From the NCBI GenBank assembly GCA_028583405.1, contig CM053252.1, forward strand, positions 36,235,763 through 36,299,762: 64,000 bases of DNA, given 5' to 3'. A model generated the notes under the pieces. That model did no database searches. It was not told the origin of the DNA and saw only the letters and a program-made list of their open reading frames with translations. This DNA comes from Pogonophryne albipinna (taxonomy: Eukaryota > Chordata > Actinopteri > Perciformes > Artedidraconidae). The position numbers were made by a program, and so were the translations under genes. Positions 46,330 to 56,536 of this stretch are shown piece after piece (within the stretch, counting starts at the first letter, position 1; each line of letters begins with the position of its first letter).

Positions 46330-47490
46330 TGGCCAGTAGGAGCAGTCTGCAGAAGGGAGCAATTTCCATAGACCCCATGTTAAAATGCCCAACTTTACAG
46401 CAGAAATAAAACATGTTTACATCGTGGTTCAAAAAACCATATTCTCTGTATAGTTAGATTCCCCCTTCATGACTACTGTGTGGGGGTGAATTTTTTCTCA
46501 ACTCATCTGTTTAATTAATATTAAGCCTTAAAGCTTTTGCATAAATTAGGGCGTGGTCACTTTGATGGACATGTACATGCCTCACTGTCAGCTAACAGCA
46601 ACTTGTCCACTCTGCTAGGCTACAACCATAGAGGCTACAACGTTAATTAGTCATAGTACTGTACTTGACCCTTTAGCTTTAGCAGTGTTCGTGGTGATTG
46701 TGCCTTTTAGGGAATATTGTTACAAATACCAGACAATTAAAATGTCGTGCTGTGCGCTTGAATGTACTAACAGAACTTCCAAGAAGTCTAAAATGATAAT
46801 ATTATACATGTTAACCCCGTTCGCAGGTGTTTGTGTGCTTGGTAGGTTAGCTTGTTACTTATTAGCCAGCTAAGGACGTAACCCTTTATGCATACATATA
46901 CATTTTAGTTTATGATTCAGCCTTGGGTAAGACTTTTATAGTCTATGGCTATGACGCCCATAATGCTAAACGGGAGCAAATGTTAATAGGGGACCCAATT
47001 ATCCCAGTGGTGGCCGCCGGAGCTAACGGAGCCGCAGGGGGCAAGCTCCAGCCGGCGTCCCGAAGCTAGCCCACTGCGGCTCCGTTAGGTCCGGGCGGTG
47101 GAGTCCGTCTTTTCTCAACGTGTGAATGACAAGCATTAAGAATAACAAAATATAGCTAATTCTCTTGCAGATTGTCTCATTTGATTATGAATGTAACGTT
47201 TATATAGGGGAACTACACTGTTAGCAGTAACTTGGTATGCATGTATTTCATGTTAGCTTAGCTTCTTCGCCTGAGCTAGCTCTGTTTACTTCCAGTTCGG
47301 AGGCAGCAGGTCCTGCCTCGGCTCCGCCTCTTTGCCCTTATTTGGAGCAGGCGGGATTAGACTCTGATGTCACAGTCGAGCCGTTAGTGGCCGACTCCGC
47401 CTACTAAGGGCTTCACGGCAACTCTGCAGAATCCTATGGGTGACGTCACGGACACTACGTCCATTTATATATACAGTCTATGATTTTAAA
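46330..47490 (+). repeat. Fish repeat with a degenerate THAP-like start
   Basis: Contains ccatagaccccatgttaaaatgcc (46368), common in fish DNA transposons, and an ATG at 46742 reading MSCCALECTNRTSKKSK. That has the Cys spacing of a THAP amino end, but the frame soon loses similarity. Probably a fragment of another THAP-transposase element. Segment A lacks it. Confidence 0.35.
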
Positions 47491-47539
47491 GGGTTAATTC
47501 AGCAGTCTGTATTGATTTTCCTCTGCCAACAATAACGTT

Positions 47540-48500
47540 TGCTAGCTAGTTCTCTAGCTAACTAGCTAGCAAACAGTGGTCATTATCACATCCGCTGAGG
47601 GGACAGTCGCCATGTCTGATTTAAGATTACCCTACCCGAGAAAAACAGCTTAACTTGATTAAAGTGATGAGGTAGCCCCTATAGATCAGTTACAAGTGAC
47701 GCACTTAATAAACACATTCAGTTGCTAAAAATATACCGGTGCTATCATGAAGCTTCTTGCTAGCATTAGTGACATGTCGCATGTACCTGCCTTACCTCCA
47801 AAGAACGTAAAGAGAAAAAGAAGAGCCGTGCATATGAATTTGTATATTCCACACTGGAGAAAATACAACAACCAAAATACAATAAAATGAATTATATAAT
47901 AATGAAATCAGTAAAATTACAAGACAGGCACATTTCTGATTCATGCTTTTTTATGAACAATAATTGACATCTTACTAAAATGAAATAACAATTATTTAGT
48001 AATTATACGGTTGAACATCAAATGTTTGCTTTACTGTACACATGCCATATTTAAAGACACACAGGGCTTTACTATCATGCTGATCCATAGTTGTTTATCG
48101 GGTTGATACATTCTGTACAGTTACGACATATTGCAGTTTTTTGGCATTACATTGATATTACAGGATCTATCCCTTGCACATGTATGTGCTCCTGTTGTGT
48201 TGGCAATTTCCAAGTGATCTTCCACACAAAATGAATGTTTTGAATATAAAACACTGAAATGATCTTTAGTGTGCAGTTTCTTCTATGACAGAAGCCTATT
48301 GTGGGTTTATGCCAGGTAGACGATTACAAGGACTGTGTGCTATCTTATCTTATAACAAGTAGGGGTCCATGTGCAATGTATAATAGCAGCTCTTCTCTTC
48401 TCTTTCTCTATCATACTTGGTGGTTACTGGGAAATACTGTTTTCCATTGTCTTTTGTCTATTTGATGATTTGATTTTAGTGTTCAAGCTAAGTGCTTCAG
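47540..48500. other. Paralogous segment B, non-coding upstream part
   Basis: Matches 9908-10942 (tctctagctaactagctagc... onward). No independent features. Confidence 0.6.
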
Positions 48501-48975
48501 GCAGCAGAATGCTGGAAAAGCCTTTTATACCAAACTAAGCCAAAATGTAAAGGCTTCTATAAAGTCTCCCACAAATGAAGAATATGCCCACTGTGGACAA
48601 AGCTTTTTAAAGTTTAGACAAATTATGAACCGTGACATTAATTCTATCAAACTGAGAACACCTGATCTACGACCGTCATTAAGGATTCTGCAAAGCCCAA
48701 GGTTTGTTCAGAGGCCATTTGGTGAGTAGATTATAGGCTAGGAGTTTGTTTTGTGAGGGGGTATGTGTTCTGACAATCGGACATGCTGACCTGATACAGT
48801 TATATACATGTTGTTCTCTGATAGTATTTTAAATATCAAATGCACTTTTTTTTAACCTAATGGTAACTAATAAAATAAATGTCTTGCAGTGGTGTTTGTA
48901 TTAGCAATCTATTTGGCATGTGTTTTTGTTTGCACGATTGTGTTCTCATCTCGAGGTCCTTTCGTTACCAGTTGA
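48501..48975 (+). CDS. Candidate two-exon gene fragment (copy B)
   Basis: Exon 1 (48501-48721) is 221 nt like copy A and differs by a silent TCC/TCT and one Met-to-Ile change. Exon 2 starts at 48890; a CGA replaces copy A's TGA, so the tail reads through seven more residues to the stop at 48973-48975, and Arg in copy A is Cys here. Splice signals are unchanged. Keeping the frame in both copies is weak support for a real coding exon pair; duplication may simply be recent. Confidence 0.4.
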
Positions 48976-49236
48976 AATAACAGATTCCTATAATTGTCTG
49001 AACTCTTGTAACGGCTGTCTTAACGGCTTTGAATCAATCTGCTATTGTTTATCTGTTTCCTATTTTATTTTGAAAAATGTTGTATTCCCCTGTGTCTTGT
49101 CTGTTTTTACTTCCTGTCTTTGGGTGTTTTCCCGTCTGTCATATTAGTTCCATCTGTTCACCATTAGCCCTGCAGTCACGTGACCTTTGGTACACCTGCA
49201 ATGTATCCCCTGATTAGTTGTCTTGACCAAACCTTG

Positions 49237-50628
49237 GTTGCAGTCGAATAGTCCATTTAGCTTAGGAACCTTCCTAACGGAGTGAAATGACCCGGAAGTA
49301 CCTCAGTGGCAGCCATGATAAGTGCCGTTCGAATTCTCTAGATCAGGGGTGTCAAACTCAAGGCCCGGGGGCCAAATCCGGCCCGCGACCTCATTTGATG
49401 TGGCCCGCAAGAGCTTGCAAAGAATATAATATACAATACAATTGGTGTAATTGTTGAATATTTGCTTTCAATTATTTGCCCTAGAGTTCTGCTTTCAGAC
49501 GTAGTTATTTAGGAAGATATTACCAGAACTGATAATAATCAAAAGGAGGGCCGACAATACATTTTTTAATATATATTATATATTTACATATAATTAAAAT
49601 TACAACCAGCCCTTTGAGTGCAACTATAATGCTGATGTGGCCCGGGATGAAATTGAGTTTGACACCCCTGCTCTAGATGATAGGAAAGAAGGTTTCAAAG
49701 TTCCTTTATAACTTCCTTTAGCTTAGGAACCACTGGACCTCCATTTACGAAAGGAGAAGAGAAAATGCTGCCCCACAATGCCTTGCAGCCGCACCATTTA
49801 CCGTCACACAACATTCGGCCTTTCACGGAAACAACCGATTATGACCGAGAAATGATATCATGAAAGTTACGGTGCTTATTAAGCTTTTTAAAACGTATGT
49901 GGTAAGTTGCCAAAGTGCTTTGTTCTGAACGTTCATCAGAATTATAATCAAAAAGAGAAATATGAACGTTAGTTTTTACTGAAATGATCAAATAAAGTCA
50001 ACAGTTCACAGTCTTTACTGAGCTGTGTGGGGTTTGTTCAACTTTTAAAAGATGTTTGAATGGTGATATACACAGTGATAGATGTTAAGGACTAACGTTT
50101 ATAATAAATATATTTGTATTTATTTTAAGATCTTTTCATACAATGATACGCATTGGGATCATTTGTATTAATGTGGACCGGAGGGAGAGGGTGACGAGCA
50201 TAAGTTTCACTTTCCTTTTTTATTTCAATTCCAACTTTGGTCATGAAGAATATGTTTCTCTGTTGTCCACGTTCATAAAGCATAAAACAACAGCATCAGA
50301 GCACGGTGCAGAGTCTCTAGATGAGTTTACAGTAGTCCCTCCTTCTTATTGAACATCCATGTTGTAGTCCGCTGTATAGAAAACTGTAGTTTCCATGGTT
50401 TCCCCATAGCAGCAGACGCACATTTATGACGTCCGCTGGCGCATCATAAACACGTCGGATAGTGAAAGTGCAGTCGGATTCTCTAAAGTACCACAGTCTC
50501 TTCTCCTAAGTCCTTTTGAATTCTCCTATCCACTATCCCTTAACCCCGTGACGTTTCACTCAGAGATCAAGGAATAGGAGATAGGGTTAGAATTTAGGAG
50601 CTGATTTTTTTGACTATTCGACTGCAAC
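49237..50628. mobile_element. MITE with GTTGCAGTCGAATAG ends
   Basis: GTTGCAGTCGAATAGTC at 49237 and GACTATTCGACTGCAAC ending at 50628, flanked by CCTTG at 49232-49236 and 50629-50633. Gcttaggaac-type motifs recur inside. A hAT is nested at 49344. The same left end is found at 11679 in segment A. Confidence 0.8.
49344..49670. mobile_element. hAT-Charlie-like MITE (CAGGGGTGTCAAACTC)
   Basis: CAGGGGTGTCAAACTCA...TGAGTTTGACACCCCTG, 327 bp, flanked by CTCTAGAT at 49336-49343 and 49671-49678. Contains the gcccgggggccaaatccggcc subterminal typical of this family. Confidence 0.92.
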
Positions 50629-50919
50629 CCTTGTATCTGTTCTAAGTTTCCTATGAGTTTGGATCCAAAGGGTTTTGGGTGGAGTATCACTTCAGCTGAC
50701 TCTTTTAAATAATCCTTTTTAATATCCATACCATGCTTTTTTTAATGTGAAACTTTTACGGTGGCCCTGAAAACTAAAAATTTAACGTAACACATACAGC
50801 CTTCGGTTAGTGCCACAGTAAGATGAGGTTGTTTGGGATATTGTCTAATGTACATGTTCGGGCCACTGCCTGACCGACTGATTGTTAGAAAGTCAGGCTT
50901 TACACAGCTTTAAATATAT

Positions 50920-51219
50920 TGTAACGGTCACAAAGGGAGTCGGAAACAGGCTTCTAGTTATTAGGCTTTAATAACTCTTCTTCTTTACAGATGATCACAG
51001 GTTCAGGAACAGCTTGTGGGTTCAACCTCACACTCACACTAACTCCCACACATACCCATATATATATCAGTGTCTACGTCACAACTTCCCGCCCTCCCCC
51101 GTCTGCTCCCCCAACCACAGGCCCGCACCTCAACCAGCATCACTGTGCAGCTCTATGATTGGCAGAGAGACAGGGGATGCCTGAGTGACACCCTCAGCAT
51201 CCTATACAGGGTCGCTACA
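50920..51219 (-). mobile_element. Solo LTR, ATAT target
   Basis: TGTAACGGTC...GGTCGCTACA, 300 bp, between ATAT at 50916-50919 and 51220-51223. Segment A has the empty site aaatatatcaac at about 17130. On the minus strand a TATATATAT box precedes a TTATTAAAG signal. Confidence 0.85.
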
Positions 51220-51258
51220 ATATCAACACTAGAAGACGGATTCAGGATATAATAAAAT

Positions 51259-52129
51259 TAGGGCTGTCAAGTTAACGTGTTAATAACGCGTTAACGCAAA
51301 AAAAAATTAACGGCACTAATTATTTTAACGCGATTAACACATGTGTATTTTTTTCCGCGGCCGCCCCGTAGTTTCAGAGCGCATCGAGTTTAAAATACCA
51401 TCTACAAGCTGATGCTGACAGCCCCGCTCCTGCTGCCCGCTTGCGGCAGACCACACTTCCACGCTCACCGGCAGGCACCGACTGGCCATTGGGAGGACCG
51501 GGAGGGTGTGTGTATGTGTGTCTCGAGCGAGAGAGAGACCGTACGTGTATTGTTGTTGTTAGCATCTGGTGCTAGCTAGCTGCGCTAACGGATATAAGGA
51601 ACTGTTTAAATGAAAACAGAGGAGCGACATTTCGCCAACAACTGCGCCGAGCACTTGACTTTATGCAGGTAGCCAGACAGTGGGACATTGTACGAAAAGT
51701 CAGCACACTCAGCACGGATAGTGCCCGTAACATGATTGCAGCGTCCAGGCAGCTCCCGTTCGAGCATATGCCTTGAGTTGCACATAGCTCCAACGAACAT
51801 ACACACACACACACACACACAATTTGTATTGTATTATTGTATGAGAGAGGTTCCAGGTTGAATTGAGGCGAATATTTGTAATGTTCAGAGGTTGTTGTGT
51901 TTAATATTCATGAGAATATTTGTGATTGTTCAAATGATAATAAACATTTGCATAAAGCATATTTGTCCACTCATATGTTGATAAGAGTATTAAAAACTTG
52001 AAAAATATTCCTCTAAGGAACATTTAGAACAGATCAAAAATGTGCGATTAATTTGCAATTAATCGCGATTAACTATGGACAATCATGCGATTAATCGCGA
52101 TTAAATAATTTAATCGACTGACAGCCCTA
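51259..52129 (+). mobile_element. Complete non-autonomous hAT (TAGGGCTGTC), 8-bp TSD
   Basis: TAGGGCTGTCAAG...CTGACAGCCCTA, 871 bp, flanked by AATAAAAT at 51251-51258 and 52130-52137. Segment A keeps the empty site at about 17163. It contains the fossil transposase stretch with TDSARNM, the TGA after EHMP, and a short AC tract (51804-51822). It defines the full length of the family whose halves lie at 29946 and 44315. Confidence 0.93.
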
Positions 52130-52137
52130 AATAAAAT

Positions 52138-52979
52138 ACATGATAAAGAATAAATTAGACATCTCCAAAAGGCAAAAACACCAGACAAAAACCAAAGTGC
52201 ATATATCGGCCACAGATGTGAAAAAAGAAAAATGTATGGGACTTTAAAAAATCTGAATCTATGATGTCAATCATTACATTCTGAATCTATGAATTCAATT
52301 AATACTTAAGGATTTTTTTTGGATTTGCAAACATTTATTTTTCACAACTTGTTATACCTTTTTTAATTGTATGTATTTTGCATTCAATTTGCAGATATTG
52401 TGCACACGTAAGGATGACAAGATCAATGTGGAGGAACACTTAAAAAATCAATAATCAATAATGACTGTTAAATATTTCATATTTTTTATTAAATCCTTAA
52501 ATTAATATATTATTAACCTACCGACTTGTTAACCTACTCTAGTTTCAATGACAAAACATAAACAATTGTTCACATTTATTCATAGTAACACCTTTAGTTA
52601 TTCAAATTTCCATAAAAACAATAAAGTTCCTTATGTGGTAAATGTACCTTCGTTTCCGATCATAAACTGTTGGTCTTTCTTAAATGCAGGAATAGTTTTT
52701 TTAGATGGTGGCATTAACAGTTTGAAATATTTGGCTTAATTGTACTTTTTACAATCATAATCACTATAAAGACAAATGCTTACCAAAAACCTGTCACAGG
52801 AAAATAAGGCATAGTGCTGTAGTACATTTCACACTTCCATTGGCTGAGCAAGAGAGATCAGCGGCAGGAGAAAAAGGATAAGCCTCCATGAATCTTTCAT
52901 CTAGCTTTTGTTTTATCTGTAACAAATGCATTTAAATGTGCTCTTAATGCAATAATTTCCATAACAATACTCACCACTA
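52138..52979. other. 3' flank of TAAR B
   Basis: Matches 17164-17980. Non-coding. Confidence 0.5.
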
Positions 52980-53990
52980 CTAATGTGTAAGCACATTTAT
53001 GGTTGAAGAATGGGGGTTAAGTATTTTCAGATTGACAATAAGATAAAAGCATTTCTTAAACCAAGTGTAAAAGAAGGCATAGATTATTGGATTTAAGGTT
53101 GAGTTGAAGTAACCCAACCAAACAAAAGCCTCGAAGAGAGCAGCAGGTGTGTTAAAGCCAGTGAAGGCATCAATTATTGAGTTAATAAAAAACGGCATCC
53201 AACAAAAGATAAAGGCACCAAGCACAATACCCAGAGTCTTTGCAGCCTTATGCTCAGACTGTTTAACCAACCCTCTGTCGTTTGAACAATTGCCCATATC
53301 TCCAATCTTTCTGACATGCTCTTTTGCCACGATAAATATTTTAGTGTACAGACAAACCATAACAGTGCAGGGAAAGAAAAAGGCAATTACACTGTCCAGG
53401 ATTCCCCAAAGGGGGTTAAAGAGAAGGTTACAACTGCCGAGGCACTTTATCGATTCCATATACTCCTCTAACCCTACTACGTTAGTCTTTGAGTAAAGTA
53501 GTCCATAAGAGTAGAGGGCAGCCAACGCCCAGCTTGCACATACCATAATCCACGCCACTGACATGGTGATATTCCTAGAGTAATGCAGTGGATTACATAT
53601 TGCTTGTTGCCTGTCCAACGCAATACAAACTAGGTGGAATATAGAGACAGATGTAAGAAACATATCAAAACTTGAATGAAGCATACAGAAGTCATCCCCA
53701 TAAAACCAGCAGCCATGAATGGTCCGAATGGTGCTGAAGGGCATCACAGCGACACCCACAAGAAGGTCCGAAAGAGCAAGAGATAAAACAAGCACATTGG
53801 TGGGATTATGCAACTGCTTGAAATGAGCTATTGATACCATGACAATAAAGTTCCCTAAAATGGTAACCAGCATACATGAAACGAACAACAGGTAAAGGGC
53901 GACTTTGGTCCCCGCATTGAACTGATCCGTAACACACGAGGCATTAGAGCCCGGAAAACAGAACTGCTCCTGAGAAAGGCCAAACGTCAT
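52980..53990 (-). CDS. Trace amine-associated receptor, copy B
   Basis: A 336-residue single-exon receptor starting at the ATG at 53990 (same context as copy A). It is about 94% identical to copy A, with D3.32 (HSSFDM), the TM5 aspartate, DRQ in place of DRY, CWMPFF and the TM7 [12 protein letters not shown] signature. No frameshift or stop, so both paralogues look functional. Differences concentrate at positions 3.31 and 3.36, the end of TM4/ECL2 ([10 protein letters not shown] versus YCYGQNYSKA), 6.53 and 6.55, and 7.36-7.39. Expected role: olfactory detection of amines through Golf/cAMP. Confidence 0.92.
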   Translation of the reverse strand: MTFGLSQEQFCFPGSNASCVTDQFNAGTKVALYLLFVSCMLVTILGNFIVMVSIAHFKQLHNPTNVLVLSLALSDLLVGVAVMPFSTIRTIHGCWFYGDDFCMLHSSFDMFLTSVSIFHLVCIALDRQQAICNPLHYSRNITMSVAWIMVCASWALAALYSYGLLYSKTNVVGLEEYMESIKCLGSCNLLFNPLWGILDSVIAFFFPCTVMVCLYTKIFIVAKEHVRKIGDMGNCSNDRGLVKQSEHKAAKTLGIVLGAFIFCWMPFFINSIIDAFTGFNTPAALFEAFVWLGYFNSTLNPIIYAFFYTWFKKCFYLIVNLKILNPHSSTINVLTH

Positions 53991-54382
53991 GATGGAACCA
54001 AAGATGTGATGCAGAGCCTCAACAGAGACACACAGATCTGTGTTAGGGCTTGATGGATGTCTTAGCCATACAAAAAAACAACTGCATAGACAACACCTTC
54101 GAGTATGACGTCCTGGGCCATCCAATCAGAAAGGGTTTCATTAATGTATGAGAAACAGCCTATCACACAATATTTTGTGTTTTAGAAAGACTGACAAACA
54201 AACAATTATGTCATTTTTAAACCGAGTAAAGAATATTTTGTAAAGACATACGCTGCAGTTGACATGTACTTGTGTTTAAAAGTGATGGGGTCCTCAGAGG
54301 TCAGAAGATTTTAAATGGTCTTCAACATATACACTTTTAGGCAGTGTAATTTGGGGATCAAAGTCAGGTTAGAGTAGATAAA

Positions 54383-54585
54383 GGCGGCGTGTGGCGCAGT
54401 GGATAGAACCTTGGTATGGGGATCAGATGGTCACAGGTTCAAACTCCGCTGCATACAGCATGTCGTTGTGTCCCTGGGCAAGACACTTCACCCCAAATGA
54501 CTCCTGTGGGGATTGCCCACAGTATTGAGTATGTAAGTCGCTTTGGATAAAAGCATCTAACAAGTAACATGTAATGTAATGTAAT
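54383..54585 (+). mobile_element. tRNA-derived SINE
   Basis: An RNA polymerase III A box (TGGCGCAGTGG) and B box (GGTTCAAACTCC) near the 5' end, a ccctgggcaagacacttcacc middle, gtcgctttggataaaagc near the tail and a final (ATGTA)n. Flanking TAAA repeats fit a short target duplication. It is absent from copy A, where gtagataaatacc is continuous at 19379. Confidence 0.88.
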
Positions 54586-54639
54586 AAATAACAACATGGC
54601 GCTATAAAACTAATGAGTACATGCGTAATAATTTTTATT

Positions 54640-55765
54640 TTATTTTTTTCACAAAACTGTGTCTCAGGGCTTCTTAACATTTAACAACCTATTAATGTGT
54701 CCAACCCACTTAACGGGAAGAGACTCAGCTAAGTGACAATATGAACCATTTTTACCGAAACAAAACACAAGTCTAACGCCGAGCCTCTGAAATAGCACTA
54801 AGCGAAAGAGTGCTAACGCACTTAGCACATAACTCACGGTAGAAATATGTTATACTTCATCGGATCTGCACAAACAAGATATCATATCAAAGCTGAGATT
54901 CCACAGATTCCAATGGTATAAGTATCATCACTGAGCAACCAAAACTCAGGGCAGCGAAGGGGAAACCAGATACACACACAACTTCGCTTTACAGGGCCAA
55001 AACGGCAAATACGTCTTACCTTTGCTGTTTTCTGATCAAAAGTTGTGTTCAATGCCATTAAAATGCATAAAATGCTGCTGAAGGTTTATCCAATGTCTCT
55101 GTGTCACTTTGAAATGATTACTGATAATCCATCATCATATTTATGGCAATAAGCCTAGTTTGCAGTTTGCAGTTTTCAGAGCGTAACATAGCTTTCGATT
55201 TGGGCACGCTGCGTGCGCATCACTCACTCCTCAATGGTAACGTGTAGGTGGATTTAGGATCCCCCCTCGATTCTATTGGCTCTAACGGTTAAAAAGAGGT
55301 GTCAATCACCAAAATCGACCAATGAGTTCCAGAGAAACGCCAAAAACACCCAAATGATCCCGGAAATGTTTTTTTTGTTTCTGAACCTCTCTAGAAAGGT
55401 CAAATTTCACTTATTTTGCATCAATCTTGATACAGGGTACTTATTCTATGTTATAGTTTGGATTCCTAAAGCTTTTCATCTACTATCCCATCATTCAAGG
55501 GTGGTTTTCACTATAAGTAATGGGTTTTCTTTGGACGGAAACTATCATTTACATTTTATTACTATGTTCAATCTGAATTTACTGTAAAATAAGAACATCT
55601 ATATTGATTCTGACTTTTTTCTACATCCAACTCACAGGTTTATCATTGCTTTGAGAAAAAAGATTATTCATTTACCCCTTTTAGAAGTGGAGATATAGTA
55701 ATTTGTTCTGGGAATCTCATTTTCGAGCCTGAGACCTGAAAAACAGGCTTGGGGCTTAACAGGTT
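54640..55765. mobile_element. MITE-like element, B copy
   Basis: Matches 19470-20548 and ends in ggggcttaacaggtt, the complete version of the terminus cut in segment A. Its left terminal repeat is deleted here. Confidence 0.5.
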
Positions 55766-56353
55766 AACAAACATTTTACAAATTATACTTTTGGACCAAA
55801 TCAGCCTTCTCAAAAGGTGAAGGGGACATGTCCCCAGTGTAAATGACACATATGGAAAAATTGGAGCTGGCGTCGGCCGTTGAGTCAGTACTGGAGCCGA
55901 AACTGGAGCTGGGACCATAGCTGCGTGGACCGGAACTGGAGCCGGGACCATGGCTGCGTGGACCGGAACTGGAGCCGGGACCATGGCTGCTGGGGAAGGT
56001 ACTGGAGCCGGAACCATGGCTGCTGGGGCCGGTACTGGAGCCGGAACCGGTGGAGCACGGGCTGGAATCCTGGCCTTGCATCTTCCAGAAACCTTCCGGA
56101 GGATCCGCAGACCTCCCAAGGCCAGGCCATACCCCAGAAAAGGGTTAGAGGCTTGAGACAAGTTTTCAGGACTACTTGTAAAAAGTTGTAGCCACTCGGG
56201 CAACAAGCTCCTGAGCCAGGGCTTGCGAGCAACCTCCTGTTGTGCCTCCTTCAAAGCAGCCTCTACACCCCGTCTAGATGAGGTGTCATACCAGGTATAA
56301 CAAATGTACTCCAGAGAGTACCCAAGACGTTCCGCCTGTAGAGCCAAACACAT
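55664..56353 (-). pseudogene. Gag-position ORF of the second minisatellite element
   Basis: The amino part (LEYICYTWYDTSSRRGVE, KEAQQEVARKPWLRSLLPEW) is unrelated in sequence to the 24045 ORF, but the same leader (gaactgacca..ttggactcagcaga) precedes it. There the presumed ATG has become TTG. PAPAAMVPAPV-type repeats follow (55890-56050), and the frame runs into unrelated sequence. Confidence 0.45.
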
Positions 56354-56389
56354 TTGAATCTGCTGAGTCCAAATTTGGTCAGTTCATTC

Positions 56390-56536
56390 TGTCAGGATTG
56401 AGGAAAAGATAGGACCCAAATGCAGAATAAAAAAGACAAAAAGGTCAAGGAACAAAAGGCGAGCTTTATTTAAAAAGCTGATGACAAAAATAACATGACA
56501 TAAAATAATCAGGTAGCACGAGGTAGTGTCAAAACA
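56390..56536 (-). repeat. Truncated LTR of the second minisatellite element
   Basis: Tgtcaggattgaggaaaag... matches the first 145 bases of the solo LTR at 24595, then is cut at 56537 by Gypsy sequence. Confidence 0.75.

Noticed and set aside
54383..54450. A and B boxes suggesting a tRNA gene
   Set aside because: The sequence continues into a SINE body and (ATGTA)n tail and does not fold as a complete tRNA; it is a retroposed SINE.
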